From: Algoriphagus winogradskyi
Lineage (GTDB): Bacteria > Bacteroidota > Bacteroidia > Cytophagales > Cyclobacteriaceae
Direction: 5' to 3'
DNA: 64,000 bases
Assembly (NCBI RefSeq): GCF_900182815.1
Contig: NZ_FXUA01000003.1
Span: forward strand, 496,001 to 560,000
The notes under the pieces are model-generated. The model did not search any database and was not told where the DNA came from. It worked only from the letters and a program-made list of their open reading frames with translations. Position 1 is the stretch's first letter; every line of letters begins with the position of its first letter. The translations under genes were made by a program, and so were the position numbers. Below are positions 51,146 through 59,687 of this stretch, in pieces.

Positions 51146-51886
51146 TTGAAATTAATTCAAAGGCTCGGATTTTCTAATCTCTTCTTTAGTAAAAAAGACA
51201 AAAGGCTTGCTGCCTCCATCAGATTGATGACGGGGAGCAGGCCTTTTAATTTATCACTATACAAGCTTGCACTCACCCCTTCCAGCTTAGGAGAAGAAAC
51301 ATCCCAGGGATTCCGACTTTCAAACGAGCGATTAGAATTCCTAGGCGATGCAATTTTAGGTGCGGTGATAGCTGAGTTTTTATTTCAAAAATTCCCATTT
51401 CGCGATGAAGGGTTTCTCACAGAAACACGTTCAAAGCTTGTCAATAGGGAAACATTGAACGATACCGGAATCAAAATTGGATTACGGAAAGCATTGGACA
51501 TGGAGATTGGGGAGCGTAGTTTCACCGGAAACAAATCCCTATATGGTGATATGTTAGAGGCTTTTCTTGGAGCTATTTACCTGGACAAAGGCTACCATTT
51601 CACCAAGCATTTCATCACCCATAGAATCCTACTTCACTTTGATGTAGAAAGTATGATCGCCACTACAACGAATTACAAAAGTAAAATTATCGAGTGGTCT
51701 CAAAAGGAAAATAAACAAGTAGAATTTTCAGTGCTCAGCGTAACTGGTAACCAAAGGTTCAAAGAATTTAAGGTTGCTTTGCAGGTAGAAGGAGAAGAAG
51801 TAGCACAAGGAAAAGGAAGCACGAAAAAGAAAGCTGAGCAGGAAGCTTCCAAAAATGCCTGCGAAACACTAAGAATTGCCACATAG
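51146..51886 (+). CDS. rnc: Ribonuclease III
   Basis: A 246-residue protein. The signature SNERLEFLGDAILGAVIAEFL (around residues 64-80) carries the catalytic Glu and Asp; GDMLEAFLGAIYLDKG holds the second pair. A C-terminal double-stranded RNA-binding domain follows (NYKSKIIEWSQKENKQVEF... KKKAEQEASKNAC). The start is a TTG at 51146, eight bases after fabF. It processes rRNA and other duplex RNAs. Confidence 0.95.
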   Translation: MKLIQRLGFSNLFFSKKDKRLAASIRLMTGSRPFNLSLYKLALTPSSLGEETSQGFRLSNERLEFLGDAILGAVIAEFLFQKFPFRDEGFLTETRSKLVNRETLNDTGIKIGLRKALDMEIGERSFTGNKSLYGDMLEAFLGAIYLDKGYHFTKHFITHRILLHFDVESMIATTTNYKSKIIEWSQKENKQVEFSVLSVTGNQRFKEFKVALQVEGEEVAQGKGSTKKKAEQEASKNACETLRIAT

Positions 51887-51918
51887 CTGCGTAATTTTAG
51901 GCTCAATCACATCTATTT

Positions 51919-53757
51919 ATGTCTTCAATAAAAATAGCAGGAGCAACCGTCAATCAAACACCACTAGATTGGTCAGGCAATTTGAACAGGATCTTTCAGG
52001 CTATAGAGGAAGCTAAAAATCAAGATGTCGAAATTCTCTGCTTGCCTGAACTAGCTATCACAGGGTATGGATCTGAAGATTTATTTTTAAGTTATTGGTA
52101 TCCTAAGAAAGCACTTGCTCAATTAGAACTGATTTTACCTCATTGCTTAGGAATTACAGTGGCAGTCGGTTTGCCGATACGAATTCAGGACAAAGTTTAT
52201 AATTGCGTTGCTGTCATTGAAAATGGAATTGTAAAAGGTTTTGTAGCAAAGCAGTTCATGGCTATTGATGGGGTACATTACGAATTTCGTTGGTTTACCC
52301 CTTGGATAGCTAATGAAGTAATTCAGGTAGAATTTCAAGATCAGCAAGTTCCATTTGGAGACTTAACTTTTTATCATAAAGACATTCATTTCGGTTTTGA
52401 AATCTGTGAAGATGCCTGGAGAGGAAAGGCTAGACCTGGCTACAGGCTCTGTGAGCGTAATGTAAATTTGATTTTCAATCCCAGCGCTAGTCACTTTGCT
52501 ATGGGAAAAACTCAGCTTCGTAAAGAACTAGTTGTGGAAAGCTCAGCGGCTTTCGACTGCTATTATTGCTATGCAAATTTGCTGGGGAACGAGGCTGGAA
52601 GAATGATTTTCGATGGGGAAATTCTATTGGCAAAATCAGGAGAATTACTCTCTAGAAACAGACTTCTTTCTTACGAAGACTTTCAGGTAAAATCCTTTTA
52701 TCTAGAACCAAAAACTCAGGACATCGCTCCTATCAACTCAAAAAATGAGGAATTTGTCCAAGCTACGGCTTTGGCACTTTTTGATTACATGAGAAAAAGT
52801 CGGAGCGCTGGTTTTGTACTCTCTCTTTCAGGTGGAGCCGATTCTTCTTCCATTGCAATTTTAGTTGCAGAAATGGTGAAGCGCGGAATTGATGAATTGG
52901 GTCTGCTGAAATTTTGTGATAAAGCTGGAATAAAAAATACTCCTACTTCTCAAACCCCGGAAAAAGAATTGCTGAAGCAGATTCTGACAACTGCATATCA
53001 AGGAACCAAAAACTCTTCAGATGACACGTTTTCTTCAGCTAAAACTCTTGCGGAAAGTATAGGTGCCACATTCTACCACTGGGAGATTGACGAAGAAGTG
53101 AATTCCTACACTTCTAAGATAGAAAAAGCAATAGGGAGAAAATTGACTTGGGAGCAAGATGATATCACGCTTCAAAATATCCAAGCACGTACTCGCTCGC
53201 CTATAATCTGGATGCTAGCGAATATCAATAATGCACTTTTACTCTCTACTTCCAATCGAAGTGAAGGCGATGTTGGATATGCCACTATGGATGGGGATAC
53301 CTCTGGAAGTATCTCTCCGATTGCGGCTGTAGATAAATATTTCATCCTAAATTGGCTAAGCTGGGCAGAGAAAAACTTGGATCATCCAGGCTTGTCAAAG
53401 GTAAACTCGCTGCAACCAACGGCAGAACTTCGTCCATTGGAAAGAACCCAAACGGACGAAAAGGATTTAATGCCTTACTCAGTTATTGTAGAAATTGAAA
53501 AACTTGCAATTCGGGACCGACGTTCACCAATGGATATTTATCATATTCTTTCTGAAGAACTAAAATTGGAACCTTACACTTTGAAAGGCTATATCAAAAA
53601 ATTCTTCCAACTTTGGTCCCGAAATCAATGGAAACGTGAGCGCCTTGCCCCCTCATTTCATCTGGACGAATTTAACGTAGATCCCAAAACTTGGTATAGA
53701 TTCCCTATTTTGTCGGGAGGATTTGCTGAAGAACTTGCACAATTAGATCAACTATAA
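51919..53757 (+). CDS. nadE: Glutamine-dependent NAD+ synthetase
   Basis: A 612-residue two-domain enzyme. The N-terminal glutaminase of the nitrilase fold has Glu44 in PELAITGYG, Lys111 in AKQFMAIDG and the nucleophile Cys163 in FEICEDAWRG. The C-terminal synthetase has the PP-loop SLSGGADSSSIAI (about residue 303) and SNRSEGDVGYATMDGDTSG. It amidates deamido-NAD+ using glutamine. The full length and ATG start are intact. Confidence 0.95.
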   Translation: MSSIKIAGATVNQTPLDWSGNLNRIFQAIEEAKNQDVEILCLPELAITGYGSEDLFLSYWYPKKALAQLELILPHCLGITVAVGLPIRIQDKVYNCVAVIENGIVKGFVAKQFMAIDGVHYEFRWFTPWIANEVIQVEFQDQQVPFGDLTFYHKDIHFGFEICEDAWRGKARPGYRLCERNVNLIFNPSASHFAMGKTQLRKELVVESSAAFDCYYCYANLLGNEAGRMIFDGEILLAKSGELLSRNRLLSYEDFQVKSFYLEPKTQDIAPINSKNEEFVQATALALFDYMRKSRSAGFVLSLSGGADSSSIAILVAEMVKRGIDELGLLKFCDKAGIKNTPTSQTPEKELLKQILTTAYQGTKNSSDDTFSSAKTLAESIGATFYHWEIDEEVNSYTSKIEKAIGRKLTWEQDDITLQNIQARTRSPIIWMLANINNALLLSTSNRSEGDVGYATMDGDTSGSISPIAAVDKYFILNWLSWAEKNLDHPGLSKVNSLQPTAELRPLERTQTDEKDLMPYSVIVEIEKLAIRDRRSPMDIYHILSEELKLEPYTLKGYIKKFFQLWSRNQWKRERLAPSFHLDEFNVDPKTWYRFPILSGGFAEELAQLDQL

Positions 53758-53767
53758 ATCAATAAAT

Positions 53768-54871
53768 ATGCTTGAATTAATCATGAACTATATCGTCTGG
53801 GATCCTAGCCCATCTGTGATTCCTGGCTGGGAAAGACCACCTTGGTATAGTATTTTATTTGCGGCAGGCTTTGTCATTTCGCAGCAATTCATGGTTCACT
53901 TCTTCAAAAAAGAGGGGCAAAACCCAGAATTAGTTGATAAACTGACGATTTACATGGTCATTGCCACCATAGTTGGAGCTAGGCTAGGACACGTATTATT
54001 TTATGAGCCTGCAAAATACTTAAGCAATCCCATTGAGATTTTAAAAGTTTGGGAAGGTGGATTAGCAAGTCATGGAGCTGCTATTGCTATCTTATTTGCG
54101 CTCTGGTTATACGCAAAAAGAACTCCCGGACAAAGTTACCTCTGGGTTGTGGATCGAATAGTAATCGTCACGGCACTGACTGGAGCGTTGATCCGCTTTG
54201 GTAACTTGATGAATTCCGAAATCGGCGGAAAAGATACGGGATCAGATTATGGAATAGTTTACGCTTGGGACACTGAGGAGTTACTTTCCACATTGAAAGT
54301 TCCTGTGGAGTCTATAGATCCTTACAAACCTACAGATCGCGAGAGTGAATTGGTAGGCAATGGAATAGTCCCATTGAATATTGATCTGGAAATTAATAAA
54401 GGATCCTATAGTCTTGAAGAACTGGAAACGACCTTGAGACGGGATATTAAATATGCACTGACACAATTCAGTTCTAGTCAAGATTATTTAGCTGAACCTG
54501 TCGAAAGTCCGCTTAACATGAGCATCTCAGATAAAGGAGACTATTATTTAGTGACTGTTCTTACATTTGGCAGGACCAAACACCCAACACAAATCTATGA
54601 GTCCCTATCCTATTTTGTGATTTTCTTGGTGCTATTTGGTCTTTGGAACAAATACAAGGAAAGATTGCCTGAAGGAATTCTACTTGGATTATTCTTGATT
54701 TCAGTATTCGGTATGCGATTTATCTGGGAATTCTTCAAAGAAAGCCAGGTCGCATTTGAAGATGGAATGGCTTTCAATATGGGACAGCTATTGAGTGTCC
54801 CTCTCGTAATTGCTGGAATAATTCTCGTGATTCGAGCGATGAAAAATGGCTTAAAACCTATAAATAATTAA
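53768..54871 (+). CDS. lgt: Prolipoprotein diacylglyceryl transferase
   Basis: A 367-residue protein with about seven membrane segments. The Lgt signature [16 protein letters not shown] (Arg and Asn critical) is clear, as are [12 protein letters not shown] and [12 protein letters not shown] with the catalytic His, and HPTQIYESL. About 100 residues between NSEIGG and HPTQIYE form an extra periplasmic loop not present in E. coli Lgt; this longer form occurs in Bacteroidota. It anchors lipoproteins, of which several are encoded in this window. Its stop overlaps the convergent yidD stop. Confidence 0.95.
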   Translation: MLELIMNYIVWDPSPSVIPGWERPPWYSILFAAGFVISQQFMVHFFKKEGQNPELVDKLTIYMVIATIVGARLGHVLFYEPAKYLSNPIEILKVWEGGLASHGAAIAILFALWLYAKRTPGQSYLWVVDRIVIVTALTGALIRFGNLMNSEIGGKDTGSDYGIVYAWDTEELLSTLKVPVESIDPYKPTDRESELVGNGIVPLNIDLEINKGSYSLEELETTLRRDIKYALTQFSSSQDYLAEPVESPLNMSISDKGDYYLVTVLTFGRTKHPTQIYESLSYFVIFLVLFGLWNKYKERLPEGILLGLFLISVFGMRFIWEFFKESQVAFEDGMAFNMGQLLSVPLVIAGIILVIRAMKNGLKPINN

Positions 54872-55092
54872 GGAACTGGATCATGCCCGTGTCCTCCCCA
54901 GGGATGGCAACGGGCAATTCTCTTCAGACCCATCCAGCCTCCGCTGAAGACTCCATGCTTCATGATAGCTTCTTTCATATAATGGCTGCACGTAGGTGTA
55001 TATCTACAGCTAGAAGGAAATAAGGGAGAAATGGTGTATTGATACACCAAGACTGGAAATATAGCTATCTTTCGAAGTATGGATTTTGCCAT
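54868..55092 (-). CDS. yidD: Membrane protein insertion efficiency factor
   Basis: A 74-residue protein, full length. Motifs: [30 protein letters not shown] with the conserved Cys pair, and [18 protein letters not shown] at the C terminus. It assists YidC-dependent membrane insertion. The gene converges with lgt, overlapping it by four bases. Confidence 0.93.
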   Translation of the reverse strand: MAKSILRKIAIFPVLVYQYTISPLFPSSCRYTPTCSHYMKEAIMKHGVFSGGWMGLKRIARCHPWGGHGHDPVP

Positions 55093-55155
55093 GGATTAGT
55101 CCTATAATTGTGGTCGCTACGTAATTAACCAATATCAACATTTTAGAATTCCCTC

Positions 55156-56619
55156 TTGATCCTCAAGAAAACAAATATCCTTTATTTCTCAATTTTGTTT
55201 TTAGCTCTTTTTCTAGAGTTTAAAGCCAATAGTTGCTATGCAGAGCAGGTTGATACCACTTTTGCACCCAAAAGTACAGGAACTCCAGATAGCGTCAGAG
55301 TGAATAACATTTTCATAGTAGGAAATGAAAAAACGAAGAAAAGTGTAATCCTCAGAGAGTTAGATTTTATTACAGACTTCTATTATGATTGGAATACTTT
55401 TTTGGAAATCCTCATTGCCGATCAAAAGAAAATATATAACCTCAGACTTTTCACCTCAGTAGAAATCACTCCACTCTTGACAGGAGATGACGAGGCTGAA
55501 ATCCTCATTACGGTCAAAGAACGTTGGTATATACTTCCTCAAGTTATTTTTCAACTTGCGGACAGAAACTTTTCCGAATGGTGGACTAATCAAAACCGGG
55601 ATTTCTCAAGGGTAAATTATGGCCTTAGACTAAGTCATAGCAATGTGGGTGGGAGAAATGAAAAAATGAAATTTGCGGGTCAACTTGGCTTTACCAAAGC
55701 CTTAGATCTGCAATACAGCAAACCCTATATAGATAAGAATCAAAAGCATGGACTTGCTGCTCAGCTTACATTTAAGGAGAATAAAACCATCCCAATTAGG
55801 TCTGCCTTCAATAAGCAAGTTTTCTATAGCAATGAAAACGAAGACATTATTAAAAAAAGCTTCGCCGCAGCACTAAGGTATACCTATAGAAGAAGTTATT
55901 ACAACTACCACTTCCTTACTTTGGGGTATAGCGGCACCTGGGTCAGCGATGATGTTTTGATAGAAAACCCAAACTATTTCCAGTCTGCTGACAATAAACT
56001 ACGCTATTTATTTGCTACCTATACCTTTCGACATGATCGAAGAGATAATGTTTCTTATGCTACAGACGGGGAATTACTGGAGCTATCCATTACCAAATAC
56101 GGCATAATATACACCGAGGAGCTTGACGAAGTGGAAGTAAACCTAACAGCCAATAAGTATTTCAAAATTTCGGACAAGTTTCATTTTAATACTGGATTGA
56201 CAGCTGATTGGTTTCTAAGTACAAACCAACCCTATACTTTAGTGAGAGGGATAGGATATAACCCAAACTTCGTTAGGGGATATGAACTAAATGTAATCGA
56301 AGGACAACAGCTGTATGTCCACAAAAACAGCTTTCGATGGAAATTCATTGATTGGGAAATTGACATTTCGAATATGATACCATTGGAGCAATTCAATACC
56401 ATCCCTATCCGACTCTACCTTAGTGCGAATTTTGATCATGGCTTTGTGAAGGATAGAAACAATATTCCTGAAAACGCTAGACTGGCGAATAAATACCTCA
56501 TGGGGTATGGGACAGGAATTGATCTTATTGGCTTTTACGATTCTGTATTTCGGTTTGAATACTCTCTGAACAATAGCGGAGAAGGCAACTTCTTTTTTAA
56601 CTTTTCTACCCCCTTCTAG
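55156..56619 (+). CDS. BamA/TamA-like outer-membrane protein with one POTRA-type domain
   Basis: A 487-residue protein with a signal peptide (ending near CYAEQ). A POTRA-like domain follows: NNIFIVGNEKTKKSVILRELDF...KKIYNLRLFTSVEITP...EILITVKERWYILP. The rest is a 16-strand type beta-barrel with YTFRHDRRDNVSYATDGELLEL and a terminal aromatic FFFNFSTPF, the outer-membrane insertion signal. Only one POTRA domain is obvious, so it is a small Omp85 member rather than BamA itself. The start is a TTG at 55156. Confidence 0.85.
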   Translation: MILKKTNILYFSILFLALFLEFKANSCYAEQVDTTFAPKSTGTPDSVRVNNIFIVGNEKTKKSVILRELDFITDFYYDWNTFLEILIADQKKIYNLRLFTSVEITPLLTGDDEAEILITVKERWYILPQVIFQLADRNFSEWWTNQNRDFSRVNYGLRLSHSNVGGRNEKMKFAGQLGFTKALDLQYSKPYIDKNQKHGLAAQLTFKENKTIPIRSAFNKQVFYSNENEDIIKKSFAAALRYTYRRSYYNYHFLTLGYSGTWVSDDVLIENPNYFQSADNKLRYLFATYTFRHDRRDNVSYATDGELLELSITKYGIIYTEELDEVEVNLTANKYFKISDKFHFNTGLTADWFLSTNQPYTLVRGIGYNPNFVRGYELNVIEGQQLYVHKNSFRWKFIDWEIDISNMIPLEQFNTIPIRLYLSANFDHGFVKDRNNIPENARLANKYLMGYGTGIDLIGFYDSVFRFEYSLNNSGEGNFFFNFSTPF

Positions 56620-56701
56620 TTCCAGCGTAAAAAAAAACTAAGGACATGAATTGATTATCAAGTTTTTAACTAAATTAGTTAAGGCTTTTTTCAATCTATT
56701 T

Positions 56702-57520
56702 ATGAAGCAAAGGATTTTTTTCTGCTTCCTGTTTTGTCTGACTTTTTTTGCAAAAGCGCAAACAGACCCGCTCACACAAGTGCATGGTGCTAGAAGCCAG
56801 GGCATGGGTAACCTTCGTGTACATGGAATGGATACATGGAGCTATTTCAATAACCCTGGAGGACTGGCAAAATTGGAAACTTCAGTAGTTTCAGCTGGAT
56901 ACGATAGCAGATTTGGTTTGAAAGAACTCAGCTCCGTAGATCTCGTTGGTGCTTGGAAAATCAAATCTGGAACTTTAGGGTTTGGGCTTTCCAGATATGG
57001 TGGAAAGCTATTCAATCAACAATCTCTTGGTTTAGCTTTTGCAAATCAATTAGGAATTGTAAGTGTGGGAGGAAAATTAGAATGGTTTCAAACTCAAATT
57101 GAAGGATTTGGATCGGGTAGCAGCTTAATTTTTAGTTTGGGTGGTATGGCTGACCTAAGTCCTAACTTTTCTGTTGGGGCGAGCATTTCAAATCTCAGCC
57201 GATCCAAACTCTCAAAAGACTCGGAAACAAGGCTTCCAACTGGCGTGAGTTTAGGAATATCCTACACCCCTATCTCACAACTTCAAATTCAACTGGAAAT
57301 AGAAAAAGATATTCAGATCAAGCCAATCCTAAAAGCCGGCATTGAATATGGAATCAGAGATTGGATATTTCTCAGAACTGGGATCAACAGCCATCCAAGC
57401 AGACTATTTTTTGGTTTGGGCCTGAAATCCAACAGGATGAAATTGGATTATGCTTTTGGTCAAAACCAGGCTTTGGGAAGTACAAATCATTTGAGTTTGG
57501 CTTTTGCTTTTAAAAACTAA
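56702..57520 (+). CDS. PorV/PorQ-like outer-membrane beta-barrel protein
   Basis: Started at the ATG at 56702, which gives a signal peptide (MKQRIFFCFLFCLTFFAKAQ) and 272 residues. The mature start HGARSQGMGNLRVHGMDTWSYFNNPGGLA is the hallmark of the PorV/PorQ/FadL-like group in Bacteroidota, followed by alternating strands ending LSLAFAFKN. PorV and PorQ help type IX secretion, but many paralogues have other roles. The next gene overlaps its stop by one base. Confidence 0.75.
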   Translation: MKQRIFFCFLFCLTFFAKAQTDPLTQVHGARSQGMGNLRVHGMDTWSYFNNPGGLAKLETSVVSAGYDSRFGLKELSSVDLVGAWKIKSGTLGFGLSRYGGKLFNQQSLGLAFANQLGIVSVGGKLEWFQTQIEGFGSGSSLIFSLGGMADLSPNFSVGASISNLSRSKLSKDSETRLPTGVSLGISYTPISQLQIQLEIEKDIQIKPILKAGIEYGIRDWIFLRTGINSHPSRLFFGLGLKSNRMKLDYAFGQNQALGSTNHLSLAFAFKN

Positions 57521-59622
57521 TGAAGGCCGCCATTCTATTCTTAGGTATCACAAGTTTACTTTTCTTTGAAGCAAAAGCTCAGCAGCCACCGCACAAAGAG
57601 ATAGATTTGGAGTCATTTATAGAGCGACTATTCCCGGTTCAAGATGAAGACCTAGACTACGAATCTATATATGACGTGCTATTGCAGCTTTATTTGAACC
57701 CGATGGATATCAACCGTGCGAACGCTGAAGTCTTAGCCTCTAGCTATTTACTTGACCCCAACCAAATCAGCAATTTGATTGCCTATAGAGACAAATTCGG
57801 GCCATTGGTATCACTCTATGAACTTCAAGCAATTCAGGGATTCGATCTAAAAACAATAGAGCAAATTCTTCCATTCTTAACTATGGCAACAGGAACTTCA
57901 AATCAGACTCAAGGCTTTTGGAAACGAGTTTTGAATGAAGAGCAATCCTATTTCTTAGTACGGCATCGTAGGACTTGGGAAACCCGCAAAGGATTTACTC
58001 CGGCAGATACCAGCTCTACTGGAAAGATTTCATCCCGATATTTGGGGGATCCCAATGAATTATATCTGAGATTTAGGATTCAGCACACACGAGATTTTAG
58101 CTTGGGTTTTACATTGGACAAAGATCCCGGAGAATCATTCACTTGGGATACCAAAACAGCGCGAATTGGCTTTAATTTTTTCTCTTTTCACTTCACCAAA
58201 TATTATGTAGGCAAATGGAAAACTATCGCATTGGGGGATTTTCAAGCTCAATTTGGTCAAGGCCTAGTTTTTGGAGCCGGCTACTCATTGGGAAAAGGTG
58301 CAGAAACTGTACCGACAGTACGCAGGAGTAGCGTGGGGATCTTACCTTATACCGCAGCATTAGAATTTGGATTCTTTCGAGGTGCTGGATTAACCTACCA
58401 ACACAAAAACTGGCAAAGTAGCCTGATCTCGTCCTATGCTCCACGGGATGGCCGAGCAGCAAGCTCTCTAGATACGCTCAGTTCCGAGGATTTAACCATC
58501 AATTCTTTCAACCAAAGTGGTCTGCACCGGACATCCAGCGAGCTCAGTACCAAAAATCAATTTCGGGAATTAAGCCTTGGTGGCAACATTCAATATACAT
58601 CCACCACTGGAAAGTTGCAGCTTGGCTCAAACTACCTATTTACACGGTTCAACCACCCTTGGATTAAAGAACCTACGCTATATAATCAATTTGATTTTGC
58701 GGGAAGGAGCAATAGCGTTGGTAGTCTCTACCTGAGCTATAACTGGAAAAACTTTTTTCTTTTTGGTGAATCTGCAGTTTCTCAATCCGGTGGAAGAGGA
58801 AACGTAATTGGATTTATTTCCAGCTTAAGTAAGCAGGTGGACTTCTCAATATTATGGAGAAAATACGACTCAAATTTCCATAGTTTTTATGCAAATGCAT
58901 TTGCTGAAAGTACCCGACCAGTCAATGAGCAAGGAGTTTACTTAGGAATCCAAATCAAGCCAATTTCCAAATGGAAAATCAATGCCTATTACGACTACTT
59001 CAGATTCCCGTGGTTGAGATATCGTGTATATGCTCCTTCCAAAGGCTACGAATGGCTCGCAAGAATTAGTTTCCAACCGAACCGCAACCTCACAGCTTTC
59101 TTCCAAATCAGAGAAGAACAAAAAGATCGAAATTTGTCAGATTCTGGGGAACCTTCGCTCCCCTACCAGATCCGACCATTAAATAAAATAAATGGCCTTC
59201 TCAGCTTGGAATATCAAGTCAGCAAAGCCTTCTTTTTTCGATCAAGAATCCTTTTTAGCCGGGTGAATTTTAATGGTCAAAAATCCTCTGGGTTTATGAT
59301 TCTTCAAGATGCTCAATACAGCTTTAACAAATTCAGACTGACTGGAAGAGTAGCTTTATTCGATACTGATGACTATGACACCAGACTTTATGCCTTTGAA
59401 AACAATGTATTGTGGACTTTCTCAATCCCAGCTTTTTCCGGTCAAGGTATGCGCACTTATTTAGTAGCTCAATATCAAATCAACTCGCAGATTACAGCCT
59501 ATTTTAGAATCTCCAGAACAGCATATACTGACCGGGAGACGATCAGTTCGGGGCTTCAGGAAATCGATGGATCAAGACAAACTGAAACCACATTACTGAT
59601 TCGCCACATGCTCCATCGCTAA
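57520..59622 (+). CDS. Helix-hairpin-helix domain fused to outer-membrane beta-barrel
   Basis: A 700-residue protein with a signal peptide ending near AKAQQ. Residues 30-120 carry two helix-hairpin-helix-like units related to ComEA (NPMDINRANAEVLASSYLLDPNQISNLIAYRDKFGPLVSLYELQAI is the family-defining run, seen in pieces DINRANAEVL and YRDKFGPLVS). About 560 residues of barrel strands follow, with YLSYNWKNFFLFGE, GYEWLARISFQPN and a terminal LLIRHMLHR. Such fusions are common in Bacteroidota but uncharacterised; DNA contact at the cell surface is possible. It overlaps the PorV-like gene by one base. Confidence 0.82.
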   Translation: MKAAILFLGITSLLFFEAKAQQPPHKEIDLESFIERLFPVQDEDLDYESIYDVLLQLYLNPMDINRANAEVLASSYLLDPNQISNLIAYRDKFGPLVSLYELQAIQGFDLKTIEQILPFLTMATGTSNQTQGFWKRVLNEEQSYFLVRHRRTWETRKGFTPADTSSTGKISSRYLGDPNELYLRFRIQHTRDFSLGFTLDKDPGESFTWDTKTARIGFNFFSFHFTKYYVGKWKTIALGDFQAQFGQGLVFGAGYSLGKGAETVPTVRRSSVGILPYTAALEFGFFRGAGLTYQHKNWQSSLISSYAPRDGRAASSLDTLSSEDLTINSFNQSGLHRTSSELSTKNQFRELSLGGNIQYTSTTGKLQLGSNYLFTRFNHPWIKEPTLYNQFDFAGRSNSVGSLYLSYNWKNFFLFGESAVSQSGGRGNVIGFISSLSKQVDFSILWRKYDSNFHSFYANAFAESTRPVNEQGVYLGIQIKPISKWKINAYYDYFRFPWLRYRVYAPSKGYEWLARISFQPNRNLTAFFQIREEQKDRNLSDSGEPSLPYQIRPLNKINGLLSLEYQVSKAFFFRSRILFSRVNFNGQKSSGFMILQDAQYSFNKFRLTGRVALFDTDDYDTRLYAFENNVLWTFSIPAFSGQGMRTYLVAQYQINSQITAYFRISRTAYTDRETISSGLQEIDGSRQTETTLLIRHMLHR

Positions 59623-59687
59623 ATTTCCATCAATGGTATTAAGAAGAATCTGCATTTTTAATAATTTGAACACAAACTACCACCTGT

